A stretch of 64,000 nt of DNA from Sulfurovum sp. (GTDB lineage: Bacteria; Campylobacterota; Campylobacteria; Campylobacterales; Sulfurovaceae). Below the pieces are notes generated by a model. It had not been told where the DNA came from. It searched no databases and worked only from the letters and a program-made list of their open reading frames with translations. The number at the start of each line of letters is the position of its first letter. Positions within the stretch are counted from its first letter, which is position 1. Below are positions 41,792-51,378 of the stretch, piece after piece. The position numbers and the translations under genes are program-made. The stretch is from positions 144,267 through 208,266 of the forward strand of contig JAMORY010000027.1 of NCBI GenBank assembly GCA_027063305.1. The letters are read 5' to 3'.

Positions 41792-42733
41792 AAAAAGAAT
41801 CTTTTGGCTTTCTCCGCCGGTATCGACTCCTCCGCCCTCTTTTTTCTTCTCATTGAGAACCATATCCCCTTTGATATCGCCATTGTCGATTACGGTATGA
41901 GAGAACAGAGCAAAGAGGAGGTAGCGCATGCCGTAGCATTGGCACAGAAGTACGGACTGCAATGCTTTATGGCTACAGCACCGACATTTAAGAACCACTT
42001 CGAAACCAATGCCCGTAAATTCCGCTATGACTTTTTTGAAACACTCATAAGAAAACATAGATATGACAATCTTCTGACTGCCCATCAGCTCAACGATCAG
42101 TTGGAGTGGTTCCTAATGCGCCTCACCAAGGGTGCAGGACTTTCAGAACTTATTGGACTAGAACCCGTCAGTCAAAAAGACGGATACAGACTCATCCGAC
42201 CACTGCTTGAGTATAGCAAAGAGGAACTACTTGCCTATCTTCAAATAAACAACTATCCCTACTTCATCGATGAAAGCAACAAAGATAAAAAATATGAACG
42301 CAACCGTTTTAGAGCGCACTTCTCCGATCCGCTTTTTGCCCTGTATAAAGAGGGTATCAAACGCAGCTTTTCGTATTTGAGAGAAGATAAAGAGATGATC
42401 GAGAGTACCTATGAAGTTGTTTTTAGAGAAAAAAAACTCATTATTGTGAAACTCCATAATACTGCCATGAAAGCCAAAGCCGCCGATATAGCGCTCAAGA
42501 AGCTGGGCTACCTGCTCTCGGCAGCCCAACGGCAGGAGATCAAAAAAGAGCAAAGTCTCGTCATTGGCGGAGAGTGGGCCATAGAACAACAAGGGGACAT
42601 GCTCTATATCGCTCCTTATCTAACCATGAATATGCCAAAAGATTTTAAAGAGAGATGCCGAACCCAAAACATACCTGCAAAGATACGCCCCTACCTTTAC
42701 CAAGAAGAGATCGGTCTCCCCAAATTATCGTAG
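41747..42733 (+). CDS. tilS: tRNA(Ile)-lysidine synthetase
   Basis: 328 residues. It modifies C34 of tRNA-Ile (CAU) with lysine, so that it reads AUA. The PP-loop reads AFSAGIDSSALFF (residues 21-33), with Ala where most have the first Gly of SGGxDS. Later LTAHQLNDQLEWFLMRLTKGAGL matches the family. The N-terminal residues ISLLPPTSYLLP are encoded by the right arm of E9, and no ATG lies between them and the PP-loop, so the start was probably supplied by the element. No clear Shine-Dalgarno; coupling to the preceding gene is likely. The stop TAG is the first base group of a repeat. Confidence 0.92.
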   Translation: MQISLLPPTSYLLPNKKNLLAFSAGIDSSALFFLLIENHIPFDIAIVDYGMREQSKEEVAHAVALAQKYGLQCFMATAPTFKNHFETNARKFRYDFFETLIRKHRYDNLLTAHQLNDQLEWFLMRLTKGAGLSELIGLEPVSQKDGYRLIRPLLEYSKEELLAYLQINNYPYFIDESNKDKKYERNRFRAHFSDPLFALYKEGIKRSFSYLREDKEMIESTYEVVFREKKLIIVKLHNTAMKAKAADIALKKLGYLLSAAQRQEIKKEQSLVIGGEWAIEQQGDMLYIAPYLTMNMPKDFKERCRTQNIPAKIRPYLYQEEIGLPKLS

Positions 42734-42790
42734 GGGTCACCCTTGAGCTGATCCATATTGTAAAGGGCAGGCACAAGACCTGCCCCTACA
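42730..42790. repeat. GTAGGGG-ended palindromic repeat after tilS
   Basis: GTAGGGG (42730-42736) faces CCCCTAC (42783-42789), and inside TGTAAAGGGCAGG pairs with CCTGCCCCTACA. The tilS stop codon is in its first bases. Related to the unit at 8.8 kb. The CCTCATT heptamers of E12 follow directly. Confidence 0.65.
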
Positions 42791-42803
42791 TTATCTCTTG
42801 GTT

Positions 42804-42852
42804 CCTCATTCCTCATTATTCCGTTTCTCATTTGCGAGCGGGTGCGCTCGCA
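42804..42852. repeat. Heptamer array E12 at the xerH 3' end
   Basis: CCTCATT, CCTCATT, ATTCCGT, TTCTCAT, then a perfect 8-bp stem TGCGAGCG-GGTG-CGCTCGCA (42833-42852) made of xerH codons and their inverted copy. Read from the minus strand the array is AATGAGG-type followed by AACC, as in E8. Degenerate in its middle. Confidence 0.7.
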
Positions 42853-43657
42853 TATACTCCTGCTTCTTCTTCACACTGCCAAGCTTCGTATAGACCTGTG
42901 TCGTTGCCATGGTTTGGTGTCCTAAGAGTTCGCTCACATCGGCAATACGCGCACCATGGTTAAGCAGATGAGTGGCAAAGGAGTGGCGCAGTTGATGGGG
43001 CGTTGCCTTCAGTCCTGATGTTTTAAAGAGTTTGGTCAGCTTGTAGCGCAGCTGTGCGCTGTTCATCGGGGCGTTCCCCTTTTCAAAGAGGTATCGTTTG
43101 GGGTTGGCATTTGCAAGATAGGTATCGAGCAGTTGACGCAAAGCAGGCAAAAGCGGAAGCTGTCGCACTTTATTGCCTTTCCCGTGCACCTTCACCCATT
43201 CGGATTGAATATCTTCCAATCTCATACTGCTAAGTTCAGAGATACGAAGCCCCAGACCGTAAAGCATGGAAACAAGCACTCTCTCCTCGATCGTCGCCTT
43301 TTCCAGTATCTCATCGATATACTTCTCTTCAATAGGCTTAGGGAGGCTCTGAGGCACTTTAATGGATTCATCGGAGAGTAGTTGCACAGGCAGATGGCAT
43401 TGATCTTCAAGATATTTGACAAACGAACGTACCGCAGAGAGCTTCTTGACAATGGTCTTCTTGCTGTTCTTGACGATCTTGAATCGAAACGGAGTAATAT
43501 CCAGCACCCACAGCCCCTCTTCCTCATAGAAGTGACTCACCTTTGCCATTTGACGCAGTGCTATCTCATATGTTTCCACCGTCGTATCGGAATAACCACG
43601 AATATTGAGGAGGTAGTCAAGGAAATCTTCGATAAATGCTTCGATCTTTTTTGGCAT
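42806..43657 (-). CDS. xerH: XerH-type tyrosine recombinase
   Basis: 283 residues. Core-binding domain 1-95 and catalytic domain with the full set: Arg in GLRISEL, Lys in HGKGNKVRQ, His-Arg in HQLRHSFATHLL, His in LLGHQTMATTQVY and the Tyr nucleophile. Campylobacterota resolve chromosome dimers with a single XerH acting at a dif-like site with FtsK, and this is the likely role. Start MPKKIEAFI follows AAAGGA by 6 nt; upstream in-frame sequence is excluded. The C-terminal NEKRNNEE is encoded by the E12 heptamers, which may not affect the core. Confidence 0.9.
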   Translation of the reverse strand: MPKKIEAFIEDFLDYLLNIRGYSDTTVETYEIALRQMAKVSHFYEEEGLWVLDITPFRFKIVKNSKKTIVKKLSAVRSFVKYLEDQCHLPVQLLSDESIKVPQSLPKPIEEKYIDEILEKATIEERVLVSMLYGLGLRISELSSMRLEDIQSEWVKVHGKGNKVRQLPLLPALRQLLDTYLANANPKRYLFEKGNAPMNSAQLRYKLTKLFKTSGLKATPHQLRHSFATHLLNHGARIADVSELLGHQTMATTQVYTKLGSVKKKQEYMRAHPLANEKRNNEE

Positions 43658-43700
43658 ATCAGATCCTTTATTGTCGGGGTGAGGACATCTCGACCTACCT

Positions 43701-43787
43701 ATAAAAGCATCGTGATGCAATGCATACCGACATTATTCACTATGCATTATGCATCATTCATTTCATCCAGGCAAAGCCTAGATGACC
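43701..43787. repeat. Heptamer half-element E11
   Basis: Imperfect hairpin GCATCG-TGATG-CAATGC (43707-43723), ATACCGACATT, then ATTCACT, ATGCATT, ATGCATC, ATTCATT (43735-43762). The border is TCATCCAGG-CAAAG-CCTAGATGA (one mismatch), holding the LPLAT stop. A right end only, lying upstream of xerH. Confidence 0.75.
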
Positions 43788-44404
43788 GTATGCTCTAGCA
43801 TCTTCTCTCTTAAGTAGACATTCGCCTCATCCATCTCCATACCATCGATAGAGACGATCTTAATGTAAAAATCCAGTGTTGCAAAAGGCTTGGGGACGAC
43901 AAAACGATCCCAACTTTTCAGCTGCCAATAGGAAGAGGGAATGTAGTTGACCGCCATAATCGGTGCTTTGGCTTTCATTGCCAACACCAAAGCCCCTTGA
44001 CTGATCTCATGCCTAGGGCCTCTTGGACCATCAGGGGTTACAAGAAGGTCATCTCCCCGCTTCAATGCACGGAACGCTTCCAAGAGCACCTGCTTCGCCC
44101 CCTTGTTGCTCGAACCTCTTAGCGGTTTGATCTTGAAAAACCCCAATATTCTGGCAATGATCTCTCCGTCAAAGTGTCGGGAGATGATCCCCGATGCATC
44201 CTGCCTCTTATGAAAATGGCGGTATGCCTGTGGGGAACAGAGGAGCTCACCGTGCCAACAGACAACCACATGCTGTGCTTGTGTGATCTCCCCTTCGATA
44301 TGGAACCTCTTTTTCGAGGTGTACCAGTAAAATCGCATCAGCAGATACCCTAAAGGTGGAAGTACCGTCTGCCCGATACGACGAAAGAGCTTTTTGCTAC
44401 TCAT
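43778..44404 (-). CDS. LPLAT (DUF374) acyltransferase family protein
   Basis: 208 residues with one hydrophobic N-terminal segment. The LPLAT pattern is visible as [13 protein letters not shown] (the DUF374 variant of HxxxxD), [19 protein letters not shown] and [20 protein letters not shown]. Members resemble LpxL-type lysophospholipid or lipid A acyltransferases; exact substrate unknown. It overlaps the miaB stop by 4 nt. The order HP0268-like, miaB, this gene is also found in Helicobacter. It ends at the border of half-element E11. Confidence 0.87.
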   Translation of the reverse strand: MSSKKLFRRIGQTVLPPLGYLLMRFYWYTSKKRFHIEGEITQAQHVVVCWHGELLCSPQAYRHFHKRQDASGIISRHFDGEIIARILGFFKIKPLRGSSNKGAKQVLLEAFRALKRGDDLLVTPDGPRGPRHEISQGALVLAMKAKAPIMAVNYIPSSYWQLKSWDRFVVPKPFATLDFYIKIVSIDGMEMDEANVYLREKMLEHTVI

Positions 44405-45702
44405 GAAAGCACCACACCGTCCAATGCCCCACGTGAGGTCTTGGTGATCTCCACATCCACGATCTTCCCTAACAGCTCTTCGCTCCCTTCTACAAATACC
44501 AATTTCCCGTCATCACTGCGCCCTGCGATACGATTGTTGGGCTTAAGCTCGTCAAAGTAGACACGGTGCACTTTGCCAAGCTGCGCATCCATCACCTCAT
44601 CGAGTATTTCGGTATGGCGTGCCTGAAGACGCTTAAGGCGTTCACCCGCAACGGCATCGTCAATCTGCCGGTCATACTCCGCTGCTTCGGTAAAAGGGCG
44701 TGGCGAGTACTTAAAAGAGAACATCTGCTCAAACCGTACCTTCTCCAGTACATCCATCGTCTCTTCAAAGTCGGCATCGCTCTCTCCGGGAAAACCGACG
44801 ATCACATCGGTAGAGATGGTCGCTTCGGGACAGAGTGTTCGTATCTTCTCACAACGGTTAAGGAACCACTCTTTTGAGTAACCACGCTTCATACGCTTTA
44901 AAAGCTCGGTCGAACCGCTTTGCAAAGGAACATGGATCTGTTTACATATCTTCGGGTTGGAAGCAAACTCTTCCAAGAAGGCATCATCCATATGCAACGG
45001 GTGAGGAGAGGCAAAACGGATACGCTCCAACCCCTCTATTTTCGATATCTTCTGAAGCAACCCCGTAAAGTCTATCTTCTCTTCACTGCTTCCGAAGCGT
45101 CTTCCGTAGTTGTTGACGTTCTGCCCCAAAAGCATCACCTCTTTGGCACCGCCCTTGACCGCCTTGGTGATCTCCTGAACCAGCAGGTCACTGGGAATGG
45201 ATATCTCATCTCCGCGCGTATGCGGAACAATACAGAAGGTACACGACTTGTCACACCCGATAGAGATATTGACCATCGCTTTGAACGGATTGGTGCGGTA
45301 CTCTCCGAATGCATAGGTACTTTCATCATAGTCGGTACTGACCTCAACGGCATGTTTTTTATTGACCACTTCCGTGATCTTCGAAACATTACGCGCACCC
45401 AGCACAAAATCCACCGAAGGGGCACGTTTGATGATCTCTTCCCCCAAATGACTTGCCGTACAGCCTGCTACACCGATCTTTGCACCTTCTTTCTTCCGTT
45501 TATTGAACACACCGATCTCCGAGAATAGTTTGGCTACGGGTTTTTCACGTACCGAACAGGTATTGATGATGATCAGATCGGCTTCACTCAACTCTTGTGT
45601 CAGCTCATAGGAGTCATCTCTGTTCAATTCGGCGATCATATGCTCCGTATCACGTACGTTCATGGCACATCCAAGGGTTTCGATAAATAGTTTTTTGCTC
45701 AT
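44401..45702 (-). CDS. miaB: tRNA-2-methylthio-N6-isopentenyladenosine synthase
   Basis: 433 residues. It adds a methylthio group to i6A37 of tRNAs; the isopentenyl donor step is by MiaA, encoded at 58.3 kb. MTTase domain Cys in [17 protein letters not shown] and AGCTAS; radical-[15 protein letters not shown] domain at the C-terminus ([19 protein letters not shown]). rimO, a paralogue, is 4 kb away. It is cotranslated with the LPLAT gene. Confidence 0.97.
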   Translation of the reverse strand: MSKKLFIETLGCAMNVRDTEHMIAELNRDDSYELTQELSEADLIIINTCSVREKPVAKLFSEIGVFNKRKKEGAKIGVAGCTASHLGEEIIKRAPSVDFVLGARNVSKITEVVNKKHAVEVSTDYDESTYAFGEYRTNPFKAMVNISIGCDKSCTFCIVPHTRGDEISIPSDLLVQEITKAVKGGAKEVMLLGQNVNNYGRRFGSSEEKIDFTGLLQKISKIEGLERIRFASPHPLHMDDAFLEEFASNPKICKQIHVPLQSGSTELLKRMKRGYSKEWFLNRCEKIRTLCPEATISTDVIVGFPGESDADFEETMDVLEKVRFEQMFSFKYSPRPFTEAAEYDRQIDDAVAGERLKRLQARHTEILDEVMDAQLGKVHRVYFDELKPNNRIAGRSDDGKLVFVEGSEELLGKIVDVEITKTSRGALDGVVLS

Positions 45703-45803
45703 GGTCTCTGCTTATTGTATGGGATCTTCATATTGTGGGGCGGATAGATAAAAGATAGATATGCATACGGACATATCCGTATCCGTACGCATCAGGGTTG
45801 TAC

Positions 45804-46043
45804 TTATGCGATAATATGTACTTCGTAGATATATTCATTGTCATCCAAGCCATACTTGACTTCTCTCATATAAACGGAGTAACCTTTCTCCTCGAAATAC
45901 TCGATAAGCTCTTTTAGCTCTTTGTGGGAGTTGTCTTTATCAAAATAGAAGATCGATCTGTTCGCGAGCTCCTCTTCCAATTTGCTCAGTTCGATCGTTT
46001 TCGGTTTCGCTTTTAATGTTGTTCTTGCCAGTTTTAATTTCAT
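45804..46043 (-). CDS. HP0268 family protein
   Basis: 79 residues. MKLKLARTTLK, SIFYFDKDNSHKELKELIEYFEEKGY and the ending YIYEVHIIA match the Helicobacter pylori HP0268 family in length and pattern, and the neighbours miaB and LPLAT are the same as there. HP0268 folds like a small MutS-related domain and has been reported to have nuclease activity. The chosen start has AAGAAGGA about 10 nt upstream; a longer frame adds 19 residues overlapping the -10 region. A hairpin ATACGGA-CATA-TCCGTAT lies behind the gene. Confidence 0.8.
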   Translation of the reverse strand: MKLKLARTTLKAKPKTIELSKLEEELANRSIFYFDKDNSHKELKELIEYFEEKGYSVYMREVKYGLDDNEYIYEVHIIA

Positions 46044-46098
46044 AATTCCGATATCCTTCTTATAGTCTTTCCGTATACTAGGCACACTTATTGATTTC

Positions 46099-46104
46099 AT
46101 TATA
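46099..46104 (-). promoter_or_regulatory. Predicted -10 box of the HP0268-like gene
   Basis: Minus-strand TATAAT about 56 nt before its start. It is back to back with the nusA -10 box 29 bp away. Confidence 0.6.
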
Positions 46105-46132
46105 CTTTATTTTCAGTAAAGGTTTGATTAGC

Positions 46133-46138
46133 TATAAT
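46133..46138 (+). promoter_or_regulatory. Predicted -10 box of nusA
   Basis: TATAAT in AGCTATAATTC, 94 nt before the nusA ATG, implying an untranslated leader of about 85 nt. NusA and other factors often regulate their own leader; no clear hairpin is seen. Confidence 0.65.
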
Positions 46139-46231
46139 TCAACTACTTCAAAACAGACCCTCCCAGACGTTCTTAACACTGTTATGTTACCTCTTGTAGC
46201 GGTAGTCTGAAGCGTTATATAAAGGATTTTC

Positions 46232-47365
46232 ATGGAAAAAATATTAGACATTATAGAAGCGATCGCGCATGAGAAAAATATTTCAAAAGAGAGTGCGTTA
46301 GAAGCATTCAAAGAAGCATTGATCAATACGGCAAAGAAGCTGACAAGCCAGAGCAGTACTTTTGAAGTACAGCTTGATAACGATACGAAAACGTATAATA
46401 TTCACAAGGTGATCACTGTTGTCGCCGATGATGACGAGAAGCTCGAAGAGGCACCTGACAGCTACATCGGGATCAGTGAGGCTAAAGAGTTCGATGATTC
46501 CATCGAGATCGGCGATCAGCTCAAAGAGGAGTTCATTCTTGAGGAGCATGGGCGTACTGCATCTGCAAATCTCTTTAGAGAGCTTGAGTACCATGTGCAA
46601 AGACGTATCGAACAAGACCTTTTTGAAAAGTACAGAGAGAAAGTCGGAACGGTCATGCTCGGAACGGTCAACCGTATCGATAACGATGACAATACACACG
46701 TTGAGATCGGTGAGCTCAAGGGTATCCTTAGCAGAAGAAACCGTATTAAAGGGGAGAAGTTCAAGCGTGGTGACAGCATCCGTGCGCTCTTGCGTTATGT
46801 AAGCGTCGATCCGCAATACGGGCTCTTTTTGGAACTTACCCGTACCTCACCCAAATTCCTAGAAGCGCTTATGGCAAACGAAGTCCCTGAGATCGCCGAC
46901 GGTGTGGTCGAGATCGTTGCTGCAGCAAGAATTCCCGGAGAGCGTGCAAAGATCGCACTCAAGACCGACCAGATGAACGTCGACCCCATCGGTGCGGCTG
47001 TCGGTGTGAAGGGTGTACGTATCAATGCCGTAAGCGAAGAGCTCAACGGCGAGAACATCGACTGTATCGAATACTCTCCGATCCCTGAGATATTCATTAC
47101 ACGTGCGCTTTCACCTGCGATCACACAGAGTATCAAGGTCGATCAGGAAGAGAAAAAAGCGACTATCAATATTACCAGTGACCAGAAAGCGAAAGCGATA
47201 GGGAAAAGCGGTATCAATATCCGTCTTGCATCGATGCTGACAGGATACAATATTGAACTCAATGAAGTAGAGGGTATTACGGAAAGACAGGTTGACAGTT
47301 CATCCGAAGCACCGGAAATGACGAAGACAAAAGACACCTCTGCACTTGAGGATCTGTTTAAATAA
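46232..47365 (+). CDS. nusA: Transcription termination/antitermination factor NusA
   Basis: 377 residues: N-terminal RNA-polymerase-binding domain (1-125), S1 domain (VGTVMLGTVNRID), KH1 (RIPGERAKIALKTDQMNVDPIGAAVGVKGVRI shown by its GAAVGVKG turn) and KH2 (KAIGKSGINIRLAS), followed by a short acidic tail. It lacks the C-terminal AR repeats of E. coli NusA, normal for this phylum. Stop codon ends near the repeat at 47370. SD weak (AAAGGA 7 nt upstream). Confidence 0.97.
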   Translation: MEKILDIIEAIAHEKNISKESALEAFKEALINTAKKLTSQSSTFEVQLDNDTKTYNIHKVITVVADDDEKLEEAPDSYIGISEAKEFDDSIEIGDQLKEEFILEEHGRTASANLFRELEYHVQRRIEQDLFEKYREKVGTVMLGTVNRIDNDDNTHVEIGELKGILSRRNRIKGEKFKRGDSIRALLRYVSVDPQYGLFLELTRTSPKFLEALMANEVPEIADGVVEIVAAARIPGERAKIALKTDQMNVDPIGAAVGVKGVRINAVSEELNGENIDCIEYSPIPEIFITRALSPAITQSIKVDQEEKKATINITSDQKAKAIGKSGINIRLASMLTGYNIELNEVEGITERQVDSSSEAPEMTKTKDTSALEDLFK

Positions 47366-47369
47366 AGAT

Positions 47370-47420
47370 CTATAGGAGCCGTGACTTTGATCGCGCCCAT
47401 ACTACGGGACTAAAGTCCCG
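47370..47420. repeat. Palindromic repeat between nusA and tpiA
   Basis: ATAGGAGCCGTGACTTTGAT then CGGGAC-TAAA-GTCCCG (47405-47420). Convergent genes flank it, so it can serve as a bidirectional terminator. The GGG..CCC stem resembles those at 16.9 and 51.4 kb. Confidence 0.5.
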
Positions 47421-47431
47421 ACTTCAATATA

Positions 47432-48121
47432 TTACGCAAAGATCATTTCAGAAAAGCTCTCCACATCCAGTGAAGCACTTCCCACCAAAACCCCGTCTAC
47501 TCCATTAATAGCTGTGATCTCTTTGATATTGGCAGGTTTGACAGAACCACCGTACAGCAGCGGTCTATCCATGTTGGATCTGAGCATGGCGTGAGTCGAT
47601 GCGATCTCCTCTACTGTTGCCGAACGTCCCGTACCGATTGCCCAAATCGGCTCATATGCAACGATCAGCTTTTCATAAGAGAGGTCGATCCCCTCAAACT
47701 GAGAGAGCAGATAGTCTGCTACTGCTTTCTCACCTGCTTCACGTACCTCCAAAGGTTCACCGATACAGTAGATGATCTCAAACCCATGTGCCATGAAGTA
47801 TGTATATTTGGTAACGACCGTTTCTTGATCCTCTTTCAGATACTCACGGCGTTCACTGTGCCCGATCAAGATCGTCTTTATACCAAACTCTTCAAGCTGT
47901 TCAAGCCCGATCTCACCGGTAAATGCACCGTTTTGTGTCGGATAGGCATTCTGTGCACCGACCGTAAAGTTACCGCTGTAACTATCCAGTGCCGTCGCAG
48001 GAGGGAAAATGAACACACGATCTTCCGTACGTTTATCCGCAAGTTTTTGCGCAAGTGTTTCAAGGTATGTTTTTGTACTTTGTCTTGTATGGTTGGTCTT
48101 GAAGTTTGCAGCGTATATCAT
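47432..48121 (-). CDS. tpiA: Triose-phosphate isomerase
   Basis: 229 residues. It interconverts dihydroxyacetone phosphate and glyceraldehyde-3-phosphate. Family residues: catalytic Lys in NFKTNHT, His in IGHSERREY, Glu in VAYEPIWAIGTG and phosphate loop YGGSVKPANI. It is shorter than E. coli TpiA (255), as in other Campylobacterota. It is the third gene of gapA-pgk-tpiA; 90 bp with a strong hairpin separate it from pgk, which could allow processing. Confidence 0.96.
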   Translation of the reverse strand: MIYAANFKTNHTRQSTKTYLETLAQKLADKRTEDRVFIFPPATALDSYSGNFTVGAQNAYPTQNGAFTGEIGLEQLEEFGIKTILIGHSERREYLKEDQETVVTKYTYFMAHGFEIIYCIGEPLEVREAGEKAVADYLLSQFEGIDLSYEKLIVAYEPIWAIGTGRSATVEEIASTHAMLRSNMDRPLLYGGSVKPANIKEITAINGVDGVLVGSASLDVESFSEMIFA

Positions 48122-48145
48122 AGGTATCCTTTTTTAAGAGAGAGG

Positions 48146-48171
48146 GAGATAGTGCAAAAGTACACTATCTC
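48146..48171 (-). promoter_or_regulatory. Hairpin between pgk and tpiA
   Basis: Perfect 9-bp stem GAGATAGTG/CACTATCTC with an 8-nt loop, no T run. Likely an mRNA stabiliser or processing site. Between it and pgk are two copies of CTAATTT, possibly a heptamer remnant. Confidence 0.5.
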
Positions 48172-48211
48172 AAAAAACAGCATCATACTGCCATTCTAAT
48201 TTCTAATTTTA

Positions 48212-49408
48212 TCAGTCCAACTCTAGCGCTTCAAGTCCGGGAAGGGTCTCCCCTTCGATCAACTTCAAACTCGCTCCACCACCGGTACTGACAAATGTCA
48301 TCTCATCCACGTCACCCGCACGCTGAGCGACATCCGCCGTATCACCACCACCGACAATGGTCGTTGCATGTGTCTCTGCGATATGGTGAGACATCATAAT
48401 ACTTCCTTTGGAGAACTTATCCATCTCATAAACACCCATCGGCCCGTTCCAGATGATCGTCTGTGCATCGTTCAGCACCTCTCTAAAAAGTCTTGAAGAA
48501 GCCGGTCCGGTATCAAGTCCCATCCACTCTTTAGGGATCTCTTGGGAAGGAAGGTATTTTACCGCCGTATTCTCCGAGAACTCAGGGGCAACGACAAAAT
48601 CTACGGGCAGATAGAACTTCACTCCCTGCTCTTGTGCTTTTTTCATGATCGTTCTCGCTTCATCAAGCAGGTCATCCTCTACCAAAGATCTACCGATCTC
48701 ATACCCTTGCGCTTTAAGGAATGTAAACGCCATACCGCCACCGATGATAACCTTGTCGACCTTATCGAGCAACTTGGTCAAGGCTTGAAGCTTACCTGAT
48801 ACTTTAGAGCCACCAACGACCGCAACGAACGGACGTACCGGATTTTCAAGTACTTTAGAGAAGAAGTTCACCTCTTTACCCATCAAGAAACCGGCTGCCT
48901 TATGTGCTTTGTCGAAGAACTTCGTGATCGCATAGATCGAAGCATGTTTACGGTGACATGCACCGAATGCATCGTTGACATAGATATCTGCAAAAGAGGC
49001 CAACTCTTTGGCAAACGCCTCGTCATTGGCGGTCTCTCCCGCTTCATAACGAAGGTTCTCAAGCAAAAGCACATCACCCGCACCAAGGTTCTTCGCCTTC
49101 TCTTTCGCATCAGGGCCAACGACATCTTCCGCCATGACCACATCATTCTTGATCTTTAGAAGCGTATGCAGACGTTTTGCAACGGGTTTGAGCGAATATT
49201 TCTCTTCATATTTCCCCGGTTCAGGACGCTCGAAGTGTGATGCAAGAATGATCTTACAGTCACGATCGATACAGTATCTGATAGTCGGCAATGCCGCACG
49301 GATACGCCTGTCGTCGGTAATGTTACCGAACTCATCCTTCGGTACGTTGAAGTCACATCTAATGAATACGCGTTTCCCGTCGATATCCAGATCTTTTAAT
49401 GTTCTCAT
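48212..49408 (-). CDS. pgk: Phosphoglycerate kinase
   Basis: 398 residues in two Rossmann domains. It transfers phosphate from 1,3-bisphosphoglycerate to ADP, or the reverse in CO2 fixation/gluconeogenesis. [22 protein letters not shown] shows the substrate Arg and Asp; [22 protein letters not shown] and GGGDTADVA are ATP-site signatures. It follows gapA by 12 nt. Rightmost codons overlap nothing. Confidence 0.97.
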   Translation of the reverse strand: MRTLKDLDIDGKRVFIRCDFNVPKDEFGNITDDRRIRAALPTIRYCIDRDCKIILASHFERPEPGKYEEKYSLKPVAKRLHTLLKIKNDVVMAEDVVGPDAKEKAKNLGAGDVLLLENLRYEAGETANDEAFAKELASFADIYVNDAFGACHRKHASIYAITKFFDKAHKAAGFLMGKEVNFFSKVLENPVRPFVAVVGGSKVSGKLQALTKLLDKVDKVIIGGGMAFTFLKAQGYEIGRSLVEDDLLDEARTIMKKAQEQGVKFYLPVDFVVAPEFSENTAVKYLPSQEIPKEWMGLDTGPASSRLFREVLNDAQTIIWNGPMGVYEMDKFSKGSIMMSHHIAETHATTIVGGGDTADVAQRAGDVDEMTFVSTGGGASLKLIEGETLPGLEALELD

Positions 49409-49420
49409 ATCTATCCTTAC

Positions 49421-50422
49421 TTATTTTTTGCTCACATGTACTGCCATATCTACAAGACGGCAAGAGTATCCCCACTCGTTGTCGTACCATGAGAGTACTT
49501 TCACCATTTTATCACCGATGACCTGTATCGTATCGAGTGCTACAACCGTACTGAGCTCTTCACCAACGAAATCCTGAGAGACACGGTACTCTTCATCTAC
49601 ACCCAAGATCCCTTTATGCGTGCCTTCCGCTGCCATCTTGAACGCCGTTTGTACCGTCTCGACCGTTACGCTCTGACTGAGTTCAACAGTAAGGTCGACC
49701 ATAGAGACATCCGGTGTCGGTACACGGATCGCCTGTCCGTTAAGCTTCCCTGCAAGGTTAGGGAGGACTTTGGAGATCGCTTTTGCCGCACCTGTGGTCG
49801 TAGGTACAAGGTTGGTCGCACCAGAACGCCCTTTTCTCGGGTCTTTCTTATGCTTCGCATCCAAAATAGGCTGAGAAGAGGTATAGGAGTGGATCGTTGT
49901 CATCAACCCGTGCTCGATACCGAACGCATCATCCAATACTTTGGCTACCGGTGCGAGTCCGTTGGTCGTACATGAAGCATTGGAGACAACAGCCTCTCCA
50001 TTATAATCGTCTGCATTGGCACCAATAACGAATGTTGCGGTATCGTCTTTTGCTGGTGCGGAGAAGACCACCTTCTTAATACCGTTGTCCAGATAGGGCT
50101 GAACGCTCTCTTTGGTCAAGAATGCCCCCGTACACTCAAGGACGATCTGCACACCGACAGAAGCGAAGTCAAGCTCGGTAAGATCTCTTGTTGCAAAGAT
50201 CTTTGCTTTGTCTTTACCGATACTCAAATAGCCATCCTCGACCTTTACATCTTTTCTCACACCGTGAACGGAATCATATTTGAGGTTATACTCAAGCATT
50301 TCAGGCTTGCCGCTGGCATTGACAGCAACCAACTCAATATCATCTCTATCTGCAATGATACGCGCCACACATCTACCGATCCTACCTAATCCGTTTATCG
50401 CTACTTTTACAGCCATACTCAA
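49421..50422 (-). CDS. gapA: Glyceraldehyde-3-phosphate dehydrogenase, type I
   Basis: 333 residues. NAD(P)-binding INGLGRIGRCVARI; catalytic Cys in SNASCTTNGLAPVAK with His in LMTTIHSYTSSQ; substrate Arg in RKGRSGATNLVPT. The residue following the second NAD strand (VNASGKP) lacks the typical Asp, so NADP use is possible. First gene of gapA-pgk-tpiA, divergent from nadD-rsfS across 49 bp holding AT-rich -10-like boxes. Confidence 0.97.
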   Translation of the reverse strand: MSMAVKVAINGLGRIGRCVARIIADRDDIELVAVNASGKPEMLEYNLKYDSVHGVRKDVKVEDGYLSIGKDKAKIFATRDLTELDFASVGVQIVLECTGAFLTKESVQPYLDNGIKKVVFSAPAKDDTATFVIGANADDYNGEAVVSNASCTTNGLAPVAKVLDDAFGIEHGLMTTIHSYTSSQPILDAKHKKDPRKGRSGATNLVPTTTGAAKAISKVLPNLAGKLNGQAIRVPTPDVSMVDLTVELSQSVTVETVQTAFKMAAEGTHKGILGVDEEYRVSQDFVGEELSTVVALDTIQVIGDKMVKVLSWYDNEWGYSCRLVDMAVHVSKK

Positions 50423-50471
50423 CCTTTAATATGCTAAAATTGCGTAATTTTACAGTAAATGAGGTTAGTAT

Positions 50472-51377
50472 TTGGTTAATGGATATAAGCCGGTCATTGC
50501 GATCTTCGGGGGTAGTTTCGACCCTCCTCACCGAGGTCATCAGCAGATCGTTGAAGAGGCGCTCAAGATATTACGGATCGACCGGTTGATCGTCCTGCCT
50601 GCCTATTTGAACCCGTTCAAGACCTCTTCGCATGCAAGTGCCGCTCAGCGTTTGGAATGGTGTCGGCAACTCTTCGACCCGATCCCCAAGGTCACGGTCG
50701 ATCCCTATGAGATCGAACAGGCCAAAAGCGTTCCGACCATACGAAGCCTCGAACACTTTTCAACGATGTATCGTGTCAAGTATCTTATTATCGGTTCTGA
50801 CAACTTGTCAACGTTGACAAAATGGCAGGCTTTCGAGAAGATGAACGAACGGGTCACATGGGTGATCGCAACACGTCAAGGACATCCGCTAAAGACCGAT
50901 ATGCTTCGCTCTTGGGTACGACTTGATATTCAGGTTGACATCAGTTCGACCGACATTAGAGAACAGCATGATCTCGAGAATATTGACACACGTATCATGA
51001 CAACTGTAAAACAGACACTTAAAGGAAAACAAACAATGACAATGGAAGAGAGAATCAATCGTATCGTTTCGGTACTGGATGAGAAAAAAGCGGAAGAGAT
51101 CGAGGTGTTCAACCTTGAAGGTGCGGACTATATCGCAGATCGCGTTGTGATCGCGAACTCACTGAACCTAAAACATACACAAGCACTCTACGATCAACTT
51201 AAAGATGCGCTCAAACCAAAAGGCGAGCAGTTCCTTCATGCCGATATGAGTGATGAGTGGATCGTAGCGGATCTGGGGGATATTTTGATCCATATCATGA
51301 TCCCAGAGTATAGACAGAAGTATTCGCTTGAAACATTCTTAAGTGAACTGGTAGAAAAGCAGAAAAACAATGTATAG
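50472..51377 (+). CDS. nadD-rsfS: Nicotinate-nucleotide adenylyltransferase fused with ribosomal silencing factor RsfS
   Basis: 301 residues in one frame. Residues 1-187 are NadD: nucleotidyltransferase GGSFDPPHRGH at 13-23, LPAYLNPFKTSS, IIGSDNL and the second signature ISSTDIR; it makes nicotinate adenine dinucleotide. From residue 189 (MTMEERINRIVSVLDEKKAEE) the sequence is RsfS/Iojap (DYIADRVVIANSLNLKHTQAL, ADLGDILIHIM), which blocks 50S joining in starvation. AAAGGA lies 9 nt before the internal Met, so RsfS may also be made separately. The start is TTG behind GAGG. In Campylobacter these are adjacent separate genes, also divergent from gapA. Confidence 0.92.
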   Translation: MVNGYKPVIAIFGGSFDPPHRGHQQIVEEALKILRIDRLIVLPAYLNPFKTSSHASAAQRLEWCRQLFDPIPKVTVDPYEIEQAKSVPTIRSLEHFSTMYRVKYLIIGSDNLSTLTKWQAFEKMNERVTWVIATRQGHPLKTDMLRSWVRLDIQVDISSTDIREQHDLENIDTRIMTTVKQTLKGKQTMTMEERINRIVSVLDEKKAEEIEVFNLEGADYIADRVVIANSLNLKHTQALYDQLKDALKPKGEQFLHADMSDEWIVADLGDILIHIMIPEYRQKYSLETFLSELVEKQKNNV

Positions 51378-51378
51378 C

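Noticed and set aside
42806..43657. Phage or island integrase
   Set aside because: Neighbours are housekeeping genes on both sides and the sequence and size fit the chromosomal XerH type.
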